The notes under the pieces are model-generated. The model did not search any database. It had not been told where the DNA came from and saw nothing but the letters and a program-made list of their open reading frames with translations. A DNA stretch of 64,000 bases from Chrysaora quinquecirrha (taxonomy: Eukaryota > Cnidaria > Scyphozoa > Semaeostomeae > Pelagiidae): NCBI GenBank assembly GCA_014526335.1, contig JACTAT010000049.1, positions 1,172,501 to 1,236,500 of the forward strand, read 5' to 3'. Position numbers and translations under genes: made by a program. Numbering within the stretch: the stretch's first letter is position 1; each line of letters begins with the position of its first letter. This document shows, one piece after another, positions 53,350 to 64,000 of the stretch.

Positions 53350-54049
53350 TTCGGCATCTTAAGTACTTTGAAGTTATCTTAATCTCCTCTCAATGTCCCC
53401 ACCTTTATAGTACATCATGATGAAAATGTTCCACCTTAGATGTTAAAATCATTTTATCAAATCTCGGCATGATAATACTGTTCCATCGTAACATTATTAT
53501 AGACTAAGCAAATGTTTGATCGTCTGGCTTGGACCTAAGATTTTAGGATCATGAAAAACATTCTTCCTTAAGTTGCTTTCTGCTAAGTTACTATAAAAAC
53601 AATTCATAATACTGTGACCTATACATCTTTCTTCAGAAATTAATATGATCATCTTGGTAGTGGAGTGGCTTACCTCTCATTTAAATGCAAAATTGGTATG
53701 GACAAGTGCTTGACAAGAACTCACAAATCTCACCTAAGTGAGCCAGCCCATATAGATAAACCAGCCCCACTCATGTAGACATGCCCTTAGACATAATTTT
53801 TCCCTCAAAAGATATTTTTAAAGTTGAAGCTTTGCAGCCCAAGTTATGAACTGTATATTATCTTCCATGTCTGATAAACATGCTGCTCTCAGAATTTAAA
53901 CATGGCAGTAGGCCTTCAACAATTCTCAAATTAAATTTGTTCTCAAATCCAAATTTCAAATTCTTATAGAAATTAAAATTCAAAATTACTATGATGATAC
54001 ATCAGTTGCTATGTAAATTAACATATCATAGTTGTTAGTTCATACTCAC
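53350..54049. other. Stretch without a recognised gene
   Basis: AT-rich, no coding pattern. agttatgaactgtatattat-like sequence is unremarkable. Confidence 0.35.
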
Positions 54050-54252
54050 AGTTTCTGTTGCAGCTTTCATTTTGTCTGAATATTGATGAGGGATATGCTG
54101 AACAGCTGCTGTCCTAAGGTCTTCTAAGCATGGGATGTTCTCTGATATTATTCGGCCAACCAAATAGATGTAATCTTTCCTTTGTTTTGTATTACCATCC
54201 TCAGAGAAAGTAGGCAGAAAATGTTTCAAGTTTTTCAGTTTTTCATCCCTAC
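54050..54252 (-). CDS. Lone DUF6589-type exon
   Basis: Between a gatgcag acceptor and a gtgagt donor the minus strand encodes KNLKHFLPTFSEDGNTKQRK, YLVGRIISENIPCLEDLRTA and AVQHIPHQYSDKMKAATET. This fits the DUF6589 region that follows the DNL core block: '..hlP......vl.aRil..nip.f......vvqHIPHeYSdeM..ks'. The exon is open. No other exon of such a gene is visible within several kb, so it may be a fragment. Confidence 0.5.
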
Positions 54253-57200
54253 CTGCATCGCATTAGAAATTACGAGCATTCTTTGTAATTAAAGATTTGA
54301 AATGACAAAAATTAGCGTAAGTGACAGAGAACATGATGCTTTTATTCTAAAAGTAACCCTGAACACATCAAAAGAAAAATTTATGCACGAAACGGTTAAG
54401 ACTCAAAATATCAGTTTTGCGTTTTGATGACGTCACACACATTTTGAATCGTAATAACTTCTGGGTATTAAGCCAAATCGAATTGGTGTCAAATCGAATT
54501 GAATCAATAGAGAATAGCAAAACTATTTAGGCCGTTCCAATGGATTTTGTCCAAGATTGTAGTTTAACATGGTATCTAACTGTAAATTTGTTTTGGTGAG
54601 CTGACTGGACGAGAAGTAGGAATTTGTTGTTTTTGCCTTATCATTTAAATAAGTTTCTGTGAGCAGTAGGAATTCGATGAAAATTTGACTTCAGAATAAC
54701 AGGTCAAAACTTTGTTGTTTTTATTCCTTCGTGGCTTTGTGTAAGAAGAGCAATAAGGGTAGTCTATTTTATGTCCCTGCCCGTTACTGAGGGCAAACTT
54801 GCAAGCCATTCTGAACAGCTTCATATTTATTGATTTCAAGGTCGTTAAAGGGATTGAAGAAAGCAAAACTGGGTCTCATTTGTTTTGCATGTTTCTGGTG
54901 TGAAACATTTCTGTAATTAACTTAACTTTTCTGTCTAGTCTCTCATTAGACTGACTAAAAATGTCGTAGATTCGCTCCAGCATCCACCAAACATAACCCG
55001 CTCATAGTAGTTTGAGCTACCACCATTAACAACAGCAACAAATATTTTTTCATTTTACATTTTTTTGAATGAATTCAATTGAGGTGAAGGCAGCAAAAAC
55101 TACGACTTATGTAGTAAGTCTAATGAGAGACATTGAAATTTTGAAGTCTCAACAGAATAACATTTTTCTCATTTTCGTGCAGAAAATAACCCGAGGGGAG
55201 GGTACTTGCAGACGATGTGGACAAGGGGGCTCAATTAACTTTTTTGGGTATGAAGATATGAAATTTGGGTAAAATTTACTTTTTTGCGTAAGATATTTTC
55301 AAATTATTTTTTTGGGTTACTGCCAGCTCGCATTAGCTCTTGATGGTCAAAAATACTATTCATACCATTGACTCGGTAGCTAATGTTACCTGAAATTCAA
55401 ATAATTTATTTTTTGGGTTTGAAAAATAAGTGGTTTTTATTTTTTTTGCGTACTGGACTTTTGCTTTGATCGAGCCTCCCCTGTCCATAGTATTTGAAGT
55501 GCCCCCCTGGGAAAATAACTTACATACTTTGGAGTCAAATGGAGGCAAGGCTAGTGAATTAATAAATTAATGTTTCAGCTGATTTCCACAATAAATTCAC
55601 ATTTCATTAAATATATATCATTTCTCTTATGAATCTGACCTTCTTTGCTTTTTTGAAAAGTTTCTTAGCGGAGGACACTCTTGGTATCAAGAAAATGGTA
55701 TCGGGGAAATGCCGATTTTAAAGCTACCATTTGCTTTCCTGTGCTGGGAGACTTCTTGAGTTAAATATATCCATGAATACTTAAAAACATACTATATTTC
55801 AAATCTAGAGGAGCAATGAGAACGGCTCAGATGTTCAAACACAATATTTAGAGTGTAGTGGAGTACACACATTTTTATAAGTAAATTTGGCTTGGCTCAG
55901 TATTGAATATTCCTTTACTTGCAGCAAATGTTGTGTACACAGTTTTCCTTACATAAAACAAACTTTATAAGAACAAACATGCTCAGAAATAATTTTTAAA
56001 TAATTTTTATCATTATCTGATGTGTCTATTTTGAAATAATTTTTATCATTATCTGATGTGTCTGTGGACCAGAAAACCTATCCTAGTGTTGTGTACTTAT
56101 TTATTCGTTATTCTAAACTGATCATTTTATTAAAGGTTGCACTGTAACTTAGCTAGGTCTAGTTCTTGTTTTTGCCCAGTTGAAGCTTTGATGTTCTATC
56201 TTCAACACCATGGTAACAGAGTAGGTCCTCTTTTTCTTGATTCTATTTTTTCCCAGCTACAAAACCTAAACTTAATTATAGGTTGCAGGGTTTGATTAAA
56301 GCAGTTGGTTTTCCAGGTACTTATACACTGCATAGCTTTAGAGTAGGGAGGCTACCACTGCTGCTGCTTTTGGTTTCCTTGAATATTTACTGTAAATGAT
56401 AGGACGATGGTCTAGTGCTGCCTATAAAGTTTCTGTTAAATTGCCATTGTCACGTTTGCTGGTGGCTTGCAAGTGGTTAAGACGTTGTCATGATATCTTA
56501 AATTTTTCCTGAGTTATTTGTTGTATGTAACAAATCAGTGATATTTCATTTTACTGTCTGTTATCGTTGTAAGTTTACAAAGTTGCATACACGCATAATG
56601 TTGATTGGGCATTCTTTGCTTTCTGAACTCTCCTTTCGCCATAAATTTGCTGTTACCTGGTTTATTGTGGCCAGTAAAACCGGTTTTGAATGTGGCCAGT
56701 TTCTTTGGTTTTTATTGAGGGGACCAGTTTCGTCTGGTATTCCATTTGAGTTTGGCTTATTTTATCCATGTAGGAAATTGGTTGGTTATCCGGTTTATGC
56801 CTACTATTGTTCAGGAATTTTCTGATCTATGAATGGTGTGTGTGGGTTTTCCCAGTTCATTTTTGAGTAGCAGAGTTTCTAGTTTGTTGGCCGATGTATC
56901 TGTTTTAAGGCTGCTGTTGGTGGGGCATGTCCCAATTTATGATTGTTGAGCGTGGGTTCTCCCGGTTTAATCTGATTAGCTGACTATGTTGCTAGGTGTA
57001 TTTGGTTTATGGCTTCTATTGGTTGATTATTGTAATCAGATGTGAGTGTTGGTCGTTCATACGCCTTCAATGCAGTAGTTTTTCCAGTATAACAGAAGCT
57101 TGCAAGAATTATTTCGTTAAGTATGAATATTTCTTTATTCCCTTTGTTGGCTTTGTCTTTAACAACATTTTTTCTGGTTGCTAGGCTGCTCTCTCTTATC

Positions 57201-58282
57201 TGAGGTGCTATGGCCCGGTTCGGGAATGGGGGAACTCTTTAAGCTTTTTGGCAGGATAAAAAAGGGTTTTTCTTTCCATTCCTTAACACGGGCTGTAACT
57301 AGGAGGCCTGAAAGACTTGGCGATGCACTTACTGCCCAATCTACAGTTCACTTAAAGCCACCGTATTCTTATGATTGATGTTTTTCTAGTGTGCAGAATT
57401 TGATAGAGCTTATATTGTTGTATTGATTTTAGTTGCCTCTTATCAATGGTTAATGCCGAGCTAATAATTAAGACCAGTTTGAAGATTTGGTTGAGATATG
57501 ACAAGCAGAACATTATTCGGGAATGAAAGGGTTAAATCTGTGACCATAAGCTGTGAGGAGAAAGTGTGTAGAGACTAGGTTGGAAACAACGACGACTAAG
57601 CAACTAAAATAGTGTGAACTGAGCAAGAGATATAGTCAATCATCAAATTGCATGCAAAAAGGTTAACACTATAAGCCTTGATTTGAAAGAGAATAGCTTT
57701 GGACTTAGCAATGCCTATAGTCTACAATCTTGGACAAAAATATGGGGAGTGTTTGTGATTGATGTTAATATTCCATTGTCACCCTCCATTACCAATCATG
57801 GTTGTTCTATTGTAAGATTTCAGTCAGAATGCGCCTGCTCCTTCACACCTTTAATTCAAATCCTATAACAACATTGATCTTAGGGAAAGGAGGGACTAGA
57901 AAGTTCCATCAAAAGACCAATAATTTATGTCCAAGATTGTCTGAACATGAAGAAAAAAAATTGAGAAAGGATTGTGGATATTTTGTGCCTTAAAAATTTT
58001 AAGATAGCTATAGTGCATTGTTTAATGAAAGGCTGATCGTTCATATACGATGTGATTGGAAAAATAGGCCTTAAATGAGCAGAGCAGTCATATCTAGAAG
58101 TATTTTACTGTTGACTTATTGATCCATTACTTGTTGATGAATATATTGATGAAATGTTCTTAACTCAAATAATTACTGAGTTTTACAGTAAACATTTATG
58201 GATTAGTTAGGCCTAGTTGGACTCAGTTTGTTTTTGAGCTGAAATAAAAGATGCTATAGGAAGTGACAAGTTACTGTCACAC
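54253..58282. other. 4 kb without a recognised gene
   Basis: No domain was found on either strand. Only isolated short frames exist (for example 56538-56825, 57178-57378 and 57802-57993). Two weakly similar ~45 bp segments, gtgtgtgggttttcccagtt and gagcgtgggttctcccggtt, occur at 56837 and 56948. aaataatttttatcattatc and gatgtgtct are directly repeated at 55995 and 56035. Confidence 0.4.
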
Positions 58283-58466
58283 TTAATATGTCCTGAATGA
58301 TTTTGCTATTTCCGGAAGTGAATTCCAGATTATATGGGCTCTGTGTCTGAAACTTTGCTTCCCTGCATTTGTCTTCCTCCATGGTATTTCTAGTTTTATA
58401 TTGTCCCTCAAGTTCTTATTTGCAACGTGTTTCACTACTAATTTATTTATGACATATGAGAGAATT
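58283..58466 (-). pseudogene. LINE C-terminal fragment fused to Pao integrase
   Basis: The frame reads NKNLRDNIKLEIPWRKTNAG, then KQSFRHRAHIIWNSLPEIAK, the very end of a jockey/CR1-type RT protein ('..sF...a...WNsLP..i'). It joins without a stop to the Pao integrase fragment upstream on the same strand (boundary near 58467), forming a chimeric frame. Confidence 0.65.
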
Positions 58467-59220
58467 GATGAAAGAAGCGCATTGATGAAAGAATCTGTTT
58501 CTAGTGTGTGAGCAACTTCAATGTGTACTGCACGAGCCACCAGGCACAACTCCTTATCTCTTTACTGTTACTCATCCTCTTTTCACAAGGAAAGGGCGAA
58601 AGTATTCTATACCAAGTGATGTGAAGGGCCGATTGCCTGGTGTAGCTTGATTCGCAGGGAGATCAGACATTTTCTGTTGGGATTGTTCTTGTGTACCTCT
58701 CTTGCAATCGAAACAAGCCTTTGCTCTTTGCACTGGTACTCTAGCCTTAATGATCCAAAATTTATCTCTGATTAGCAAAAGAACATATTCTTGTCCGAAG
58801 TGGCCAGGTCTCTTATAAAAGTTTAAAATGATAAGGTCACTCACATGATCGTTCTTGGGCAATATAATCAACTTTGTATCATTATGTCCTTATGGTGCAT
58901 TGTTCAGTCGTCCTCCTACACATATATTTCCATCCTTCAAAAAGGGGTCCATCTTTTGGAGCAAGCTTGACTTCTTCACCATTGCCATAGACTGAATGGT
59001 GCAAAGCATTTGGACTGAAGACACTTTACAACGGCATTTTCTGCTTCATTCATTACATCAACGGTTATTAGTTCCTGGAAACTCAACTGGTCTTGCTTTC
59101 CTTTGTCTTTAGCTCTGTGTAGTAACCATTTCTTCAAGCGCAATAACCAATTACCTATAAAGTAAAACCGAACCTGTCCATAATATCTTCTAAAATTTTG
59201 ATCACTGTGCCTATTCAAGA
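58467..59220 (-). pseudogene. BEL/Pao integrase remnant
   Basis: Frame 59218-58976 has LRLKKWLLHRAKDKGKQDQL, then VDVMNEAENAVVKCLQSKCF. Frame 58871-58572 has IILPKNDHVSDLIILNFYKR, GHFGQEYVLLLIRDKFWIIK and CFDCKRGTQEQSQQKMSDLP, the zinc domain, then FTSLGIEYFRPFLVKRG, the start of the core. Here the expected D of 'GvDyFGPF' reads E. After a break, CLVARAVHIEVAHTLETDSF continues the core. Related to the old copy at 43677 by pattern, but a separate insertion. Confidence 0.8.
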
Positions 59221-60615
59221 CTGTAAAAGGTGTTTTGTTCTTCTTGTTGAAAAAGAATATCTTGTGTTATTGTTGGATATTGATTGTTAATTTGTTTTTT
59301 GTTGCAATGGTTTGATTGTAGTTTACTTGTTAGACAGTTTCAATGAATGCTTTATGTTGAATTTGCTGCAAGAGCTGAGAAACATGAATGAAATTTCAAC
59401 ACAATATCTAGGTATCAAAGATTGACGCTGATAAAGATGATATCATGTATAATCTGTTAAAATGCCCAAGCGTACCTGTCATCATAGCCTGCAAGTGAAG
59501 GCAAACCTATTATAGATATACCTGGCTGTTCTGTTGTAGAAGAAGAGGTATTTGAAAATAGAATCGATACACTGGAATGGCTATTCATTCTTGTACCTTT
59601 TCTGGTTTATTTCTTCTAGGTACTAGGGTATATGCCCGAATATTTCAATAACCAAACCCCTCAACATGTTACTGGTATTCTCAATCTCAGGTGCCAAGCT
59701 GTTTTTTTGTTGCTGGACCTACCCCCCCCCCCCCTCTTGGTCAAAAGGAGAACACAAATCCTTGATTCCACAAGATGATTTCCAAATTATTATAGATTTG
59801 TTAGTAAATTTACTAAAACACGGAACTATCCAAAAGACAACAAACCAGCCAAAACAACCCAAAACCATCCAAAACTAGCCAACAGATGTCATTTCCCCTT
59901 TTTAAGGGGCAGAAAGCTGTTTCAGTTTGCTTCAAAACATCATCCTTCTGCTGTTAATTTGTCTGTCCTCTAGGGGCAAAAAACGTAAATGATGCGCTTT
60001 GTTAGCTATTGATTCTCGGAATGGCGTACAAATCTTTTGTTAATGGCTCCCAGGGGCCTATTCAATCACCTGCAGCTTTTCAAGCCTATCTGCCATTAAA
60101 ATTTTTAATGTTGAACAATTATTGCACTGATTCACTTGAAACACACTGTTAATGCAGCCACTTCTTTCTCCAAACTGCATTGACGCATTGAGAATTAGTT
60201 GGGACTGGAGTCTTGCAATATATTTTGTGTAGATATTTTGAGAAAGGAGTGATATTTTTTAATATACCAAGCTTTCGCAAAGGTATATTTATTGACAAAA
60301 CGTGTGGTCACGTTTTATCTTAAGCAAGTTCATGCTATACAACAATGCTTTTGTGACCAAAAAGGCCTTTCTGAATTTTTTATAACAGTCATTGGAACAG
60401 GCTGTCTTGTCATCTTTCTAGTTCTGTCAAAACTTTGTACTTTTGATCCTTATCTAGGAACCAAGCTCTATCGACCAGAGTTAGTTGTACTTTGCACAAA
60501 AGACTTTTTATCTGACTTTGTGTAACACGTCTACCCTTAAAATATTGCCAACTACCTCATATTCTTGACAAATTATTTCTATGTCACTGCCATTATCAAG
60601 CATGGTCTTGTGTAA
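59221..60615. other. Stretch without a recognised gene
   Basis: A poly-C run lies at 59722-59735. Short frames at 59666-59878 and 60292-60525 have no domain. Confidence 0.4.
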
Positions 60616-61017
60616 TCAAGAAATCCCTGCCACTTTCCTTTTTTTTCTGATTCCTTCAATGTGTACAATCATGTAACCAGTTTCTGCTTTGGCATATCTT
60701 ACTTCCCAATCCTTAAATAATTTAACATCCTTTTTGCCACTCTCAGTTTCAACAGAAACTTCCAATCTCGTAGTTTGTGCTCTAAGCCTCCTTAGTCTGG
60801 GAAAAGACAATTTGCTTCCAGAATTTAATTCATTTGCAGCAGTACTTTTGTAACGAACACTTGCCCCAGGAACAACAAGAGTGGGGCAAAATTTGCTCTT
60901 GGAAATATTCTGAAGACTTTCAAAACTATCCAAATCTTTATGAATTTCATTTTGAATCCCATCAACGCTATCAGTTGCCTCTGTAATAGCATTACTCTCT
61001 TGTTCTGAAAGGGGCAC
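60616..61017 (-). CDS. Open frame, unknown, downstream part of a DUF6589-like gene?
   Basis: The frame has GASVRYKSTAANELNSGSKL, then FPRLRRLRAQTTRLEVSVET and KLFKDWEVRYAKAETGYMIV with HIEGIRKKRK at the end. It looks like a real protein tail (basic end, mixed composition) but no family is recognised. It lies in the same direction and within 1 kb of the DUF6589-like blocks, so it may be their C-terminal exon or a neighbouring gene of the same element. Confidence 0.35.
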   Translation of the reverse strand: MPLSEQESNAITEATDSVDGIQNEIHKDLDSFESLQNISKSKFCPTLVVPGASVRYKSTAANELNSGSKLSFPRLRRLRAQTTRLEVSVETESGKKDVKLFKDWEVRYAKAETGYMIVHIEGIRKKRKVAGIS

Positions 61018-61062
61018 AGCGTCACTTCCTGTCCCATCACCCCATCATCAGAAATTTCATAG

Positions 61063-61392
61063 TCACTTTGACCTCATCTTCGTTTTCATCATCCATTTCA
61101 AGAATAATAAATTTTTCAGGAGTGGCCGATATTTATTTCGTTTGAAAAACCAATCACCTTCATCAGTCCATTCTGTTGATTGTGCATCTATATTTTCGTG
61201 GCAGTAGCCCTTTGGACACATGCTGAGAGATGATGCATATTCTCTAGCTCTCTCTTCTCGTTTCTGTCGCAAAGTGCTTTCTTCCTTCCTTTGAGGATAA
61301 GCTTTCAAAAGCACAGCTTGATCAGGCAGTGGTTTACAAAACTGCTTTGGCCATATGATTTTAGTTTTCTCGTCTGAAGGGGGAAATTTCAA
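61063..61392 (-). CDS. Open frame, charged, unknown
   Basis: The frame reads PPSDEKTKIIWPKQFCKPLP and then a charged helix, RKEESTLRQKREERAREYAS, followed by MCPKGYCHENIDAQ. The strongly biased alpha-helical segment suggests coding sequence, but I recognise no domain. Same strand as the frames on both sides. Confidence 0.3.
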   Translation of the reverse strand: MKFPPSDEKTKIIWPKQFCKPLPDQAVLLKAYPQRKEESTLRQKREERAREYASSLSMCPKGYCHENIDAQSTEWTDEGDWFFKRNKYRPLLKNLLFLKWMMKTKMRSK

Positions 61393-61739
61393 ACCATTTG
61401 GCTTGGTACGTATTGTTTGATTTTTGTTATGTTAGGCATGTTGTTCCAAATATCCAAGAGGGAATAGTTGTGCTTCACTTGGATCAAATTTCCAAGGGTG
61501 CTAAAAGTATCCTCACAACAGTTAGTTCCCATAAGATCAACTGAGAATTATTGATTTAACAAAAAATCAGAATTACAACAGCATGGCATGACAAAAAACG
61601 TCCTTATAGCTTTCTCTGCCAATAAAGTTCTCTTCCACTGAGAGTCCTTTTGTTACCAAAATGTAGTTTCTCCAGATACCAAGAAAGTGTACAACAGTGC
61701 TTGCATAACTTATCTGGTCTTTAAGAAGGCATGATGGGC

Positions 61740-62556
61740 TAAAAAATGCTGGCCAAATCTGTTGGTAATATGATGTTTGGATCCAGATGACTATTATCAC
61801 TTCTCAGAAGAATGCCTTGAACATCAGGAAAAACTCGTATGACTATTGTACACATGCAAGATGCATATGAAGTGCTTTCATTTTCAGGGCGCGTCAGACT
61901 ATGAATAGTAGTGAAATCATCAATTATTGCAATAACAAGGTGATTATTGGTAATTGCTTGATCAATGATTTCATTAATTTCATTTGATAGGCAGAGATGC
62001 TGTGTTCCTCATGTGTTCGGACAGTAGTACTGGTGCATGTTACCACAAATTTTCTGGCTGTGTCAAGGGCCTTCGCATTAAGATTTTCCGAAATCAAGAA
62101 TTTTGAAAAATCCCTCTGGAGAAAGTTACATTTTTTACTTAAACCAAAGCACATTGTGTATATAATATTTATCATTACCTTTTCAACGTTCTTATTCCTA
62201 ATTTCACTTCTTCTTTTAGATTTCATCATATTTAGAATACCATGAAAAATTGTTGGTGCACCAGAGTCTACACAAAATTTTTGGAATTTTTCGATGTTGT
62301 ATATTGGCCCTGAAGATTTGAAATTGGCATACATGGGATCCTTCAGAAGCTTCAATTCTTTTTTGTGTTGTATGGCATAATTTTTCTGTGGTGTTTCCAA
62401 TATTGGTGGCTGGGGCTGTGGATGTCGTTGCACTTGGTGTAGGCTGCAAACTTTCAGATGGTGGTGTGGTTTCAGTATTAACAGGATTTTCTTTCGACAA
62501 GGCTGCACAACCATGAATTCTTTTGGATGACGACCATATTTGGATTTCTTGTTAGA
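61740..62556 (-). pseudogene. Second DUF6589-like gene, N-terminal and catalytic-type blocks
   Basis: The exon starts at 62556 after a ttttctag acceptor (SNKKSKYGRHPKEFMVVQPC), in phase with the donor of the zinc-finger exon at 62900. It goes on with FCVDSGAPTIFHGILNMMKS, MINIIYTMCFGLSKKCNFLQ and LNAKALDTARKFV, the pattern of the N-terminal half of DUF6589-type proteins. After a frameshift near 61985 it reads LVIAIIDDFTTIHSLTRPEN, then MCTIVIRVFPDVQGILL, a conserved acidic 'IIDDfT.vHs.RRP' motif that may be metal-binding. It ends at a stop near 61740. The family is inferred from remembered patterns. Confidence 0.6.
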
Positions 62557-62899
62557 CTAGAAAATTAAAATTATTTGAGTTAGGCCTTTACTCGATTGTT
62601 AAACATGAGGTATAGTTTTTACTTACAAGACTTTCTGTTTTTTCTCTACAAAAGGTATTATGTAGACATTGTATTTAATGACATTTGTGCATTCAATTGG
62701 CTTGGTTTGTAGAGTGCTGAATTCCTGTAAATACTAATGTTAATGCAATCACCTATGTCAATATTCTTTGTATTCCTACTGTAGTCTAGGAAATTTTGAA
62801 ATAGATAGGCCTAGATAGGCCTAACAAGGCCTGCAAAGATAGGCTTGGCTTATTAAAAACAATACTTAAAGAAGAACTAGAAGAAGTACAGTTAACTTA

Positions 62900-63100
62900 C
62901 TTTTGTGTATGGCTTTCCACTTTTGTCATAGTGTCTTGTCAGCATTAGGCATTGTTTACATATTTCTCCATCGACTGTGTTGTTTAAAGAGAAATTTAGA
63001 AGAATTTTTTCTCTTCTTTCCCCCTCAAAGTTAGATATTTGGCGGAATGGCCTAGCGTTGCTTTTCTGGCCACACACGACACAACCATTTTTGCTTCAAA
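62900..63100 (-). CDS. Zinc-finger exon of the second DUF6589-like gene
   Basis: The frame has NGCVVCGQKSNARPFRQISN and, 38 residues on, ICKQCLMLTRHYDKSGKPYT, then the strong donor gtaagt after an AAA codon. CxxC-x(~40)-CxxC is the same arrangement as the N-terminal exon of the DUF6589 gene at 13415. The exon joins in phase 0 to 62556, so this pair of exons is the best-supported splice in the locus. The start codon is not identified; a stop lies 7 codons upstream in this frame, so a short 5' exon may exist. Confidence 0.55.
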
Positions 63101-64000
63101 ATCTTGCTGTTTGCTCTTTTTCCAACAAAATTTCAAAGAAAAAGCCAAGGAAAATCAATTTTAAAAAACGCATTGCTTTCGTGGCTGTTGTAAAGGACCG
63201 AGGTGGTTTGGGGTTGTTTAAGTCAACTGTTTTGTTTTCCACGGAGTTCACGCTAATTTTTTAAATCTTGGTCAGCGGTTTCATAGCGTTGTGCCTGCGC
63301 GCCCGCATATGAAACATTTTTGCCCTATGTTCATTTTATGAGAAAATATCATTTTTAATGTCATTTCCTCTTTAAAAAAGAAGCATTATTTTAAGGCATC
63401 ATTATTAAAACATTAAAACATCATCAAAGCATCATTAAAACATCATTTTAAGGCATCATTATTTAACCGCCACAAACTAAAAGAAATCCGTTTTGAAAGA
63501 CAAATTGGATATTTTTCGCAAATTACAAAAAGTTCATGGTATTTTGTAATCTGCGAAAAATCAATAAACAGTCAGGAAGAAGCGTCCACAATATCTTCTA
63601 AATGGCTTAAGTACTTACAGTTAAACAAGAAACACTTTTTAAACACCATTAACTAAAAAAATCCGTTTTTGTAGGCCGATTGAATATTTTGAAAAATCAA
63701 TAAACAGTCTAAAAGTAATGCATTTTCGAGAACCGTAAACTCGAAGGATTTTTTGTTTATTGTATGTTTTAGACGGAAACGGATGGTGCAGAATCCGAAC
63801 AGATTTAGGCCATAAGACCGTGGAAAAATGAACTGAACAATTCACTGAACATCATCCAAATCCAAAATTGAAAAATCCAGTTCATTTGGCCATCTTGTTC
63901 AGTTCAGTCATTTGGCCTAAGTAAAAATATTGAGACTCCAGCCGCATGTGGTTGTTTGGCTCAGTGCTAGTTGTTCTTGACCTATTTTTGTTTTGTGCGG
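63101..64000. repeat. Non-coding end of the window with small repeats
   Basis: 63340-63470 has degenerate catcattaaaacat repeats. 63476-63580 and 63645-63715 share an ~80 bp pattern (ctaaaagaaatccgttttga... aatcaataaacagtc). Inside the first is an inverted repeat, atttttcgcaaattacaaaa (63511-63530) against 63541-63561. No coding sequence or terminus of a larger element could be identified. Confidence 0.5.

Noticed and set aside
56538..57378. Frames of 60-95 codons
   Set aside because: No domain, no splice context, and low-complexity hydrophobic content; consistent with chance.
1..64000. CRISPR arrays, bacterial operons, phage-like modules
   Set aside because: No regular direct repeats with unique spacers, no ribosome-binding-site/operon layout, and gene content is eukaryotic transposons.

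Overview
This window is eukaryotic, AT-rich, non-coding-rich animal DNA. I see no bacterial operons and no rRNA or intact tRNA genes. Coding matter is short exons with GT/AG borders and a dense, decayed collection of transposable elements. The mix (jockey/CR1-like LINEs, BEL/Pao retroelements, Helitron, Merlin, KDZ-type and PIF/Harbinger fragments, a RecQ-helicase/DUF6589 transposon, tRNA-derived SINEs) suggests an invertebrate metazoan, most likely cnidarian. That placement is inference from family flavour, not proof.

Layout. 1-2299: 3' part of a LINE. 2298-5790: a KDZ-like SAP fragment abutting a reverse-strand Helitron Rep pseudogene. 5790-7330: degenerate higher-order tandem repeats. 8755-9179: short tandem repeats plus a hairpin. 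9323-13941: a 4.6 kb DNA transposon with ~113 bp terminal inverted repeats carrying a truncated RecQ-like helicase (+) and a multi-exon DUF6589 gene (-), itself invaded by a tRNA-derived SINE composite (10854-11415). 15333-16051: internally deleted Merlin (ISXO2-like) transposase. 16280-20560: a second, endonuclease-bearing LINE of another lineage. 21119-23618: a plausible five-exon gene of unknown function. 24055-27287: KDZ-type exons on both strands. 27690-32100: tandem repeats, decayed Pao pol, a LINE 3' end and a Harbinger fragment. 33184-38573: isolated exons and tandem repeats. 38850-42432: tRNA-like SINE heads, two copies of a MITE, microsatellites and a duplicated unit, one copy with a 66-bp-arm foldback. 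43677-51924: an old ORF (RING-like part plus Pao pol) split by a complete 6168 bp BEL/Pao element with 292 bp LTRs and a 5 bp target-site duplication. 52861-53333: exonuclease-like fragment and hairpin. 54050-54252: a lone DUF6589-type exon. 58283-59220: a Pao/LINE chimera. 60616-63100: a second DUF6589-like gene in exons on the minus strand.

How it works together: the window reads as nested transposon turnover rather than a gene neighbourhood. Almost every recognisable frame carries stops or frameshifts. The youngest structurally complete element is the Pao at 45015-51182, whose two LTRs differ at about a dozen of 292 positions. The most unusual system is the RecQ-helicase plus DUF6589 transposon at 9323-13941, which has related coding material at 54 kb and 61-63 kb. 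The only candidate host-like gene with several phase-consistent exons is at 21119-23618.
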